NCBI GenBank assembly: GCA_003150235.1
Contig: QAMW01000041.1
Location: 1-64,000 of the forward strand
Reading direction: 5' to 3'
DNA length: 64,000 nucleotides
From: Bacteroidales bacterium
Lineage (GTDB): Bacteria > Bacteroidota > Bacteroidia > Bacteroidales > Muribaculaceae
Shown here one piece after another: positions 27,501-34,099 of this stretch. The position numbers and the translations under genes are program-made. Positions within the stretch are counted from its first letter, which is position 1, and each line of letters starts with the position of its first letter. The notes beneath the pieces were generated by a model. That model saw nothing but the letters and a program-made list of their open reading frames with translations. It did no database searches and had not been told where the DNA came from.

Positions 27501-27558
27501 GAAGGGTTGAGGGCAACCCCGCCGCGAGACATAGCAAGAAAACTTTTAAATGGTTCAT
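24502..27558 (-). CDS. SusC/RagA-family TonB-dependent outer-membrane transporter
   Basis: 1018 aa. Signal peptide, then a carboxypeptidase-D-like domain (~23-105: DITGVVKDESGETLIGVTV), the SusC signature VVVVGYGTQKR, a plug (GLNIKQNTSEPGSYDNSFNVRG, then SVLKDASAAVYGVRAANGVI) and a 22-strand barrel ending FNFGVNVTF with a terminal Phe. There is no STN domain, so it is not expected to signal to an anti-sigma factor; control must come from elsewhere, fitting the separate membrane regulator at 34.1 kb. It imports bound oligosaccharides using TonB energy. Pair of the next gene (SusD). Confidence 0.96.
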   Translation of the reverse strand: MNHLKVFLLCLAAGLPSTLLADVVDITGVVKDESGETLIGVTVKEKGSKAITVTDLDGVFHIKADPATAVLQVSHVGYNSMDVKVNGQNNLTITVKESSKLLDEVVVVGYGTQKRLEITGAVASLGHDDIKAVTSTNLTNTLQGKIPGLNIKQNTSEPGSYDNSFNVRGLGSPLIIVDGVPRDNFDRIDPNEIESVSVLKDASAAVYGVRAANGVILITTRKGSQGKTQVTLNASYGVQKITRFPKSVDAYGYMELYNEAMANRGETTPTYTPDLVTSGSPYANVNWFDEVVRKSAPQWQIGLTASGSTDRVQYFNSIGYMEEEGLWKAKSLKYQRYNIRSNVTAKLSDHITTEFQIGGFYDHKDAPAYYPAEILNAVGSQVPIYEVYANGNPDYLGYQYNDDKNALVKSSQNYSGYRRTSNYQIQATASIRWDIPWVKGLWAKALVAFDPWFHNDKQFKKQFKSYKYNEAADSYDVVTTSSLSNITEWRSNTSNTLTQLQINYSTKIKDAHNIQAMALMETRKWQNSELSGSRNTVMDAVDQIYAGLVDDARSVNGLADRNSNVGIVGRVDYDYKSKYLVEASFRVDGSSKFRNKRWGFFPSVSAGWRISEEKFFRNALPFVTNLKLRGSIGKLGDDNTDSYLWMMAFDYPGGDKYVLGDQGLIPGVNMPQIPNYAATWYTSTMKNIGIEMNLWNGALRFEADWFRRDRDGLLANRIVSVPGTFGATFAKENLNSDMQTGFEIVLGTNGSVADFTYGVTANVTYTLSRNKYVESTTPGNSYDNWRHNTNDRNNNILWMYDYSGQFSSMEEIYSSPVLEGLYTKYSYLPGDLKYVDYNEDGIIDEWDKQPIRRGNMPVVNYGLTVSLGWRGFDLSATFQGAACFNARMESRPLQFGGSWDIFMDRWHKADPFDPEGEWIPGRYPSTRLQDPQNYGQQSTFFYSDCSYLRLKNLEIGYSLPRKCLDFLGIQDLRIYGNGFNLVTWCSKDLKYIDPENPGGSIERYPIMKNFNFGVNVTF

Positions 27559-27595
27559 TAATATTGTGATTTAAAGTTAATAAATTCAATTTCGG

Positions 27596-29806
27596 TTATC
27601 TGGAAGCCATGAAAAATTCAAGAGTTCCTCCATTCATGATATCGGAATGAGATATCGTGGGCTTGTCGTAATCCTTCCCGTTGAGCTTGACATGTTCGAC
27701 ATACTTATTGACATCGCTGTTGTCATGGGAAATAACCTTGAACACCTTGTCATCAGGCAGATTTATCTCCACGCTGTCGAATATAGGCGCACCCAATACA
27801 TATTCACCTCCGGCAGGCTGCACGGGATAAAATCCCATGGATGAGAATACATACCATGACGACATCTGCCCGCAATCCTCATTACCCTGGATACCATCGG
27901 GCTTATCATCGTAATAATCGGTAAGTATGTGCCTTACGATCTCCGCTGTCTTGTCATGTTCACCGGCAAGAGCGTAAAGGTAGGTGATATGATGTCCCGG
28001 CTCGTTGCCGTGGGCATATTGTCCGATTAGTCCGGTAATGTCGGGCGACATCTCGGCTCCGAGATTTTCTTCAAGCATGAAAAGAGAATCGAGCTTTTCA
28101 ACAAATGCCTCTTTTCCTCCCATCAGGGTCATCAACCCGTCGACATCATGAGGCACAAGCCAGGTGTACTGCCAGGCGTTACCCTCGCAATAATCATCAG
28201 AGCGATGAATGGAACGGAACGGGTTAAAATCGCTATTGCGGCTTCCATCGGAATTTTTCCCCCTGAAGAACCTTACCGTCGGGTCCCAATAGTGACGATA
28301 ATAACCCGCACGCTCCATAAACAAACCATACTCATCTTTTTTACCTAACTTCTTTGCTACCATTGCCACCGACCAGTCGGCAAGAGCATATTCCAGCCCT
28401 TTAGCCACACTTTCGCTCTCCTTGTCGGCGGGGATATATTCATTTTCTCTTACATAATTCAAACCTTTGTAGTCGCTCAACATTGAGTTTCGCATAGCCT
28501 CGTAGGCTTTCTCGCGGTCAAAGCCGGGGATATCTTTCAATATCGCATCAGCGATTACCGGAACCGACTGTATGCCGATCATCTCATAGGTGTCTGAGCC
28601 GTAAAGATGCCATACAGGCAGCAAGCCTGTTGTCTCGTAAGAATTAACCAGCGAATTTATAAAGTCAGGCACACGCTCCGGCTGCAGGATAGTGTAGAGC
28701 GGATGTGCCGCGCGATAGGTGTCCCAAAGCGAGAACACCGTGTAATTAGTAAATTCACCTTTCTTGTAATTATTCCCGTCAGCGCCCCGATAGTCACCGT
28801 TGACATCGGAAAACAGCACCGGCTGAAGGAATGAGTGATACAAGCCGGTATAAAATATCCGCTTAGAACGCTCGTCGACGGTATTCACCTTGACTTTTGA
28901 CAATTCATCGTTCCACTTGGAAGTGGTTGCCTGTGATACGCCATCGAAGTCCCAGTCGGGAATCTCCTTCTCGAGATTTTCCACGGCATTGGCTATACAT
29001 ACCGGCGAAACGCCTACCTTTACCATGACTGTACGGGTGTTTTCGGCAAAACGCACGTTTACCTTGACCTTTTCTGACTGCAATGACGTTGAGTCAACGG
29101 TAATGGTGTCGTTGATTATCTCGGGATGAACAGGAGCCGAAAAGCGGGCTGCGAAATACACCCTCTGCTCGCCCTTTGACCATCCGGTCGAATAGCGGTA
29201 GCCGCTTATCGTGAAGTCATCGGTTTTTTCTATATATGCACCGGTCGTGCGGTCATCGCCATACCCTTCACTCAGGTCAATCATAAGCTGCTTCGCCATA
29301 AGCATATCGGGGAAAGTGTAGCGGTGGAAACCGACACGTTCGGTAGCGGTAAGCTCCACGCGTACATCATAGTCGTCAAGCATCACCGAATAATAACCGG
29401 GAGTGGCGGTCTCGCGCTCATGACTGTAACGAGACCCGTAGCCGGTGGTAGTGTCGTCCTGTCGGCAGTGCTTACACATACGCTCTCCCGTATAGGGCAT
29501 GAAGAGCAGGTCGCCGCTGTCGCAGCATCCGGTACCGTTGAGATGGAGGTGGCTGAATCCTATCAGCACAGAGTCGGAGTAATGATAGCCCGAACACCAG
29601 TCCCAACCCTTGTTGATATTGGTCGGACCGACCTGGACGGCTCCGAACGGAGCGGCTACACCGAGGAAGGTGTGTCCGTGACCTCCCGTACCGATATAGG
29701 GGTCAACCCATTGCACGGGATTCAATGCCGCTCCATCAGCATTGGCACAGGATGTCATGCAACCCATCCCGGCAAGAATAGCGATACTTAAAAAGAGATA
29801 TTTCAT
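27596..29806 (-). CDS. GH92 alpha-mannosidase (canonical active site)
   Basis: 736 aa lipoprotein-like precursor (Cys at GMGC or MTSC). GH92 enzymes are calcium-dependent inverting exo-alpha-mannosidases. N domain: DPYIGTGGHGHTFLGVAAPFGAVQVGP. Catalytic acid Glu is in CEGNAWQYTWLVPHD (about residue 541); HGNEPGHH near 600 lines the +1 region; GNEDCGQMSSWYVFS (about 642-652) carries the base Asp. Its ATG overlaps the stop of the other GH92 gene by four bases. The pair probably trims alpha-linked mannose from a glycan taken up by the SusCD system 38 bp downstream. Confidence 0.94.
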   Translation of the reverse strand: MKYLFLSIAILAGMGCMTSCANADGAALNPVQWVDPYIGTGGHGHTFLGVAAPFGAVQVGPTNINKGWDWCSGYHYSDSVLIGFSHLHLNGTGCCDSGDLLFMPYTGERMCKHCRQDDTTTGYGSRYSHERETATPGYYSVMLDDYDVRVELTATERVGFHRYTFPDMLMAKQLMIDLSEGYGDDRTTGAYIEKTDDFTISGYRYSTGWSKGEQRVYFAARFSAPVHPEIINDTITVDSTSLQSEKVKVNVRFAENTRTVMVKVGVSPVCIANAVENLEKEIPDWDFDGVSQATTSKWNDELSKVKVNTVDERSKRIFYTGLYHSFLQPVLFSDVNGDYRGADGNNYKKGEFTNYTVFSLWDTYRAAHPLYTILQPERVPDFINSLVNSYETTGLLPVWHLYGSDTYEMIGIQSVPVIADAILKDIPGFDREKAYEAMRNSMLSDYKGLNYVRENEYIPADKESESVAKGLEYALADWSVAMVAKKLGKKDEYGLFMERAGYYRHYWDPTVRFFRGKNSDGSRNSDFNPFRSIHRSDDYCEGNAWQYTWLVPHDVDGLMTLMGGKEAFVEKLDSLFMLEENLGAEMSPDITGLIGQYAHGNEPGHHITYLYALAGEHDKTAEIVRHILTDYYDDKPDGIQGNEDCGQMSSWYVFSSMGFYPVQPAGGEYVLGAPIFDSVEINLPDDKVFKVISHDNSDVNKYVEHVKLNGKDYDKPTISHSDIMNGGTLEFFMASR

Positions 29807-32094
29807 TTTGTCAACATTTCATTACTTAATGAATAGGGGTAGTTGTCACGGTGAGTACCACGTTTATAATTGGGCTTTGATACCATATCAAACTTGATTT
29901 CCCCACCCTTTATGAGCATGTCGTGGTCAAAATAATTGTTGTCGTAAGGAGTGCCGTTGACAGTTATGCCATTGACATACCGGTTTTCAGAAGATACGGC
30001 GGGGGCGGTTATTTTCAACTTACCGCCGTCACTCATAGTTATCACGGCACTGTCAAACAACGGCGTACCGATTACATATTCACCTGTGCCGGGACACACG
30101 GGATAAAAGCCTAACGAGGAGAACACGTACCATGCCGATGTCTGTCCGTTGTCTTCGTCACCGCAATAGCCGTCGGGGGTCGCGGAATAAAGTTTATCCA
30201 TTACCTCACGCAGGCGATATTGCGCCTTCCAGGGCTGCCCGATATAGTCATATAGATATATCATGTGCTGGATAGGCTGGTTGCCGTGGGCATAGTTTCC
30301 CATATTCATGATCTGCATCTCCCTTATCTCGTGAATACAGAATCCATAGTAACTGTCATCAAACACGGGAGGGACTACAAATACAGAGTCAAGCATACAC
30401 CCCATCTTCTCATGACCGCCCATCAGCTGCGCAAGCCCTTCTACATCGTGGAACACACTCCAGGTGTAATGCCAGCTGTTACCCTCGGTAAAGGCATCGC
30501 CCCATTTATAGGGGTTGAACGGTGACTGGAACTTGCCGTCGCGGTTGCGTCCACGCATGAGATTATGTTCGGCATCAAACACATTCCTGTAGTTTAGGCT
30601 CCTGTCACGGAACTTCGAAATCTCTTTTTCAGGCATTCCGAGACGCTGACCCATCTTGTAGATACACCAGTCGTCATAGGCATATTCAAGCGTACGCGCT
30701 ACATTTTCAGCTATATCCACATCATAGGGAATATAACCGAGGCTATTATAATAGTCGGCTCCCAGACGACCGGTCGACGGCACGGAGGGATGCACCTTAT
30801 CGGTGGCGTTGACCAATGCCTTGTAGAGAAGAGGGGCATCGCTCTTTGTCACATTTTTCAGATAGGCATCAGCAACCACAGAAGCGGAATTGTTGCCTAC
30901 CATGCAGTGACGGTGACCCGGGCTCGCCCATTCGGGGAGGAAGCCGCTTTCGCGATAAGCGTTGGCGAGACCTTCCTGTATCTCTTCGTTGATTTCGGGA
31001 TATACGAGGTTAAGCAGCGGGAAAAGAGCACGGAATGTATCCCAGAAGCCTGTGTCGGTGTACATTACCCCGGCATGGGTACCGCCGCAATAAGGGCTAT
31101 AATGCACTTTATGCCCGGCAGCGTCCACCTCATATAATTTGCGGGGGAAAAGCAGCGACCTGTACAGGCATGAATAGAATGTAGCCAGCTGTCCCTTGTC
31201 ATCGCTGTTCACTTCGATGCGACCCAGCACTTCATTCCAGCGGTCACGTGCCGCCGACTTCACGCCGTCAAACCCTTTGCCCTCGACTTCTTTCAGATTC
31301 AACATAGCCTGTTCGGGACTGATGAACGATGAAGCCACTTCAGCGCAGATTTCCTGCCCGCGCGAGGTTTTGAACCTCACGGCGGCTAAGGCATGATGTC
31401 CCTCCTTTTCATCGGCGGCGATAATTTCATCGCCGTCAAGCACTTCCACTCCGGAGAAAGGAGTGTCAAATTTCACAACAAAATAATTTTTAAAATCATC
31501 AGTCACTCCACCTGAATTTCTTGTGCTCCATCCCGATATCGTATTGTTTTTATTGTCAACCTTTATATATGAGCCGCTGTCAAAAGCATCCACTACAACG
31601 TATGCGCTGTCAGTAGCGGGAAATTTGAAACGCATGACAGCCCCACGGTCGGAGGGTGTCATTTCAGCATAGACATCATGGTCGGCGAGATACACACCAT
31701 AATAATAGGGCGTGGCGGTCTCAGCCTTGTGGGAGAACCAGCTCGCACGGTCAGGCTCGCTGAATTTCGCACCGACCACCGGCATTATCGAGAACTGACC
31801 GTAGTCACCTATCCACGGACTCGGCTGATGAGTCTGCTTAAATCCGCATATCTTATCTGCTGTATATACATAACTCCAGTTATTGCCGGTGTAAGCGGTC
31901 TGAGGTGTCCAGAAGTTCATGCCCCAGGGCACTGCGACAGCAGGATAGGTATTGCCTGTCGAAAGCTCTTTCTTTGACATGGTACCCATCAGCGGGTTCA
32001 CAAGATCGACCGGTGAAATCTCCGCCCCGAGCACTGCAAATCCTACAAATGCCGACAATAGTGTTGATGTGATAATTCTTGGTATATAGTTCAT
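29803..32094 (-). CDS. GH92 alpha-mannosidase with altered +1-site motif
   Basis: 763 aa from the ATG at 32094 (MNYIPRIITSTLLSAFVGFA, signal peptide). The longer frame from 32151 is rejected because a TAATTTTG promoter box lies inside it. It keeps the acid-Glu motif (TEGNSWHYTWSVFHD) and the base-Asp motif (GDEDNGQTSAWYVFSS). The conserved HGNEPxHH reads HGNQPIQHM, so a Glu in the +1 subsite region is Gln. In GH92 this area is linked to linkage preference, so this enzyme probably cuts a different mannosidic bond from its neighbour. Starts a coupled run GH92-GH92-SusC-SusD. Confidence 0.92.
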   Translation of the reverse strand: MNYIPRIITSTLLSAFVGFAVLGAEISPVDLVNPLMGTMSKKELSTGNTYPAVAVPWGMNFWTPQTAYTGNNWSYVYTADKICGFKQTHQPSPWIGDYGQFSIMPVVGAKFSEPDRASWFSHKAETATPYYYGVYLADHDVYAEMTPSDRGAVMRFKFPATDSAYVVVDAFDSGSYIKVDNKNNTISGWSTRNSGGVTDDFKNYFVVKFDTPFSGVEVLDGDEIIAADEKEGHHALAAVRFKTSRGQEICAEVASSFISPEQAMLNLKEVEGKGFDGVKSAARDRWNEVLGRIEVNSDDKGQLATFYSCLYRSLLFPRKLYEVDAAGHKVHYSPYCGGTHAGVMYTDTGFWDTFRALFPLLNLVYPEINEEIQEGLANAYRESGFLPEWASPGHRHCMVGNNSASVVADAYLKNVTKSDAPLLYKALVNATDKVHPSVPSTGRLGADYYNSLGYIPYDVDIAENVARTLEYAYDDWCIYKMGQRLGMPEKEISKFRDRSLNYRNVFDAEHNLMRGRNRDGKFQSPFNPYKWGDAFTEGNSWHYTWSVFHDVEGLAQLMGGHEKMGCMLDSVFVVPPVFDDSYYGFCIHEIREMQIMNMGNYAHGNQPIQHMIYLYDYIGQPWKAQYRLREVMDKLYSATPDGYCGDEDNGQTSAWYVFSSLGFYPVCPGTGEYVIGTPLFDSAVITMSDGGKLKITAPAVSSENRYVNGITVNGTPYDNNYFDHDMLIKGGEIKFDMVSKPNYKRGTHRDNYPYSLSNEMLTK

Positions 32095-32127
32095 GTTGCC
32101 GATAGAAATATTGATAATGTGATGCGA

Positions 32128-32135
32128 CAAAATTA
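32128..32135 (-). promoter_or_regulatory. -7 box before the GH92-SusCD run
   Basis: TAATTTTG on the minus strand, 34 bp before the ATG at 32094. It suggests a second transcription start inside the PUL, between the GxGYxYP gene and the enzymes, and decides the GH92 start. Confidence 0.5.
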
Positions 32136-32227
32136 GGTCAAACCCATGCAAAGAATCATTATTTTTTCATTAATAAGCACGGAATTTAACACCATAATCC
32201 ATTTTTAACACTCGTTTTTGCAAATTT

Positions 32228-33859
32228 TCAATCTTCATTAAGAGTGATGTCATTACGGCTCGTCTTCTCAAAATATTTTGAGGCTGTGGCGGCAAGGTCT
32301 TTCGGAAGGAGGTAGTGATATACTCCGGGGCGTTCTGCCTCCAGGCGTTCAATCTCCCGCTTCAATATCGACATCCCGTCACCGCGACAATACTCAGCAG
32401 CTATCGGATACAGGTTGACAAATAATGGCGCGGCGGGGTCGGGAGTGAGTTTGATAAGCGCATTGTACATCTCCCCTTCCTTCACGAGATGTTCGCCCTG
32501 ATTCATGACAACCACCCCGTCGACATACTGCACGCCGGTAGCATCATCACCATCAAATATCGCCTTCAGACCTGAGGTCTCTATATAGCGCCGGAACGTG
32601 TCGGTGCCATAAGTCGTGTGCCAGAGACAACCGGTATGGAATCCCGCCGACTCAAGCCATTCGCGGTTAAGTTTAAGCCAAGTCTCGTAAGAATCAGTGT
32701 CATAATCCCTGCCGTAGATAAACTGGAATCCCGACGGTCCGGCAACAAGTTCATCGTTGGGGGTCATCCTTGAATAATACCACTCAAGAAGGAAAGGATT
32801 GATTTCCTGCAATCCGGGAGCCATTGTAGTGCCGACAGGCACCGAACCACGGTTTTCGTCACGCGACCAAAGATTATAGAGGGCATTTTGCCCGAACTGC
32901 AGATTGTCGCCGTCACTCAGCACTATACTTACATATATATTTCCGGGAGCAGCCTCAACGGCGTTGCCGGGTCTTTGAGTGAAAGCCTTGTTAGGATATG
33001 CACTCCAGAAACTTCCGTTGGCGTAATAATCGCTTACCACGTACCCGATACCGTAATTGTTGACCGTGGCAAGAAGGTCATCACCGCTCTTGGCATAACC
33101 CATAACGATGGCACCGGGCTTATAACCGCCGGCACTGCATATCTTTCGAATCTCATCCTGCTCGGTCTTATCACGGTCATCAAGCCAGAATGCAAAACCG
33201 CCCGATGCCGTGACATAATCATAGAGTGTCCATGGAGCACCGCGCCAGTCATCGCGAAGCCCCACTGAAAATATCACATTCTCGTGACACTGCGGCAGAA
33301 TATTCTCTATCGCCCAGTCGTAGAAGTCCAGTTTACCCTGAAAGCGGTGTCTCAGGTCGGTCACTGACCCTTTCCACCCGGTAGTTGACATCACTTCTTC
33401 TGCAAGCCCGGCTGTCAGCGGCATACCTTTGTTGCGCGATGAGAGCATCAACGCCATGTTCCAGCTCCACTCCTCAGCGGGATCCCATATATATATGTGT
33501 CGGAAGCGGTCACCAAAGTTGTCAACAATCGACATGAAGCCGGAAGCTCCCTTAGACTTCCCCTCGACCGGCAGCACTTCATATTTACGACCGGTATCAT
33601 CCAACTGGGTTTTGTGATGGTCGCCGAGAAACAGATAAACCTGTGCCGAATCCTGATTAACGACACCTTGCATGGCAGTCGCCACCATCTTACATAATGC
33701 CGAGTCGTTTCTGCAATCAGCCACTCTTATCTCCGACGACATTTTTGTCTTGAAAAACTGTCCCGACTGTGGCGACAGCACCTTACCCTCTCCGGCTGCC
33801 GCCACGCTGCCGGCAGCTCCGAGCATTGCGGCAAGCAATATCGCTATACGATTATTCAT
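32228..33859 (-). CDS. GxGYxYP-family protein, catalytic-region-only version
   Basis: 543 aa from the ATG at 33859 (MNNRIAILLAAMLGAAGSVA, signal peptide); the longer frame from 33916 crosses the likely promoter. Same N and C GxGYxYP domains as the 921-aa protein of this locus (MVATAMQGVVNQDSAQVYLF; SVGLRDDWRGAPWTLYDYV; SIVLSDGDNLQFGQN), but with no CBM6, lectin or sorting tail. The signature region reads GPSGFQFIYG instead of GPSGAGYxYP. First gene of the PUL, nearest the divergent regulator. Predicted periplasmic or surface glycan-active protein of unproven chemistry. Confidence 0.8.
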   Translation of the reverse strand: MNNRIAILLAAMLGAAGSVAAAGEGKVLSPQSGQFFKTKMSSEIRVADCRNDSALCKMVATAMQGVVNQDSAQVYLFLGDHHKTQLDDTGRKYEVLPVEGKSKGASGFMSIVDNFGDRFRHIYIWDPAEEWSWNMALMLSSRNKGMPLTAGLAEEVMSTTGWKGSVTDLRHRFQGKLDFYDWAIENILPQCHENVIFSVGLRDDWRGAPWTLYDYVTASGGFAFWLDDRDKTEQDEIRKICSAGGYKPGAIVMGYAKSGDDLLATVNNYGIGYVVSDYYANGSFWSAYPNKAFTQRPGNAVEAAPGNIYVSIVLSDGDNLQFGQNALYNLWSRDENRGSVPVGTTMAPGLQEINPFLLEWYYSRMTPNDELVAGPSGFQFIYGRDYDTDSYETWLKLNREWLESAGFHTGCLWHTTYGTDTFRRYIETSGLKAIFDGDDATGVQYVDGVVVMNQGEHLVKEGEMYNALIKLTPDPAAPLFVNLYPIAAEYCRGDGMSILKREIERLEAERPGVYHYLLPKDLAATASKYFEKTSRNDITLNED

Positions 33860-33884
33860 GATAATGTAGTTTATTTTTTGATGG

Positions 33885-33892
33885 CAAAAATA
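33885..33892 (-). promoter_or_regulatory. -7 box of the PUL's first gene
   Basis: TATTTTTG followed by C on the minus strand, 26 bp before the ATG at 33859. No exact -33 TTG at 20 bp, as expected if an activator is needed. Confidence 0.5.
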
Positions 33893-34039
33893 CGTCGGCA
33901 CCCACGCTTCATCCATTAATATTTTATTAATTATCTGCCATAATCGAGAATAAAAATTTTAATGATATTTTAATGGAGTTGTATCACATTTGATTGTCAG
34001 CATTTTATTAAATTGATGACATAAAGTGCTTGTATTTAA

Positions 34040-34070
34040 TTGTTTTATTCACTTGAAAACATTAACTTTG
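34040..34070 (+). promoter_or_regulatory. Promoter of the Kelch-SARP regulator gene
   Basis: TTG (34040-34042), 20 bp spacer, TAACTTTG (34063-34070): a full Bacteroidetes promoter 30 bp before the ATG. Together with the leftward box at 33885 it makes a ~150-bp divergent control region, the likely binding place for the regulator. Confidence 0.65.
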
Positions 34071-34099
34071 ACCATGAAATTTAAGCACTGTGTGCGTCA

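Noticed and set aside
32095..32151. Upstream start for the second GH92 gene
   Set aside because: The extra 19 residues cross a TAATTTTG promoter box and hide a good signal peptide.
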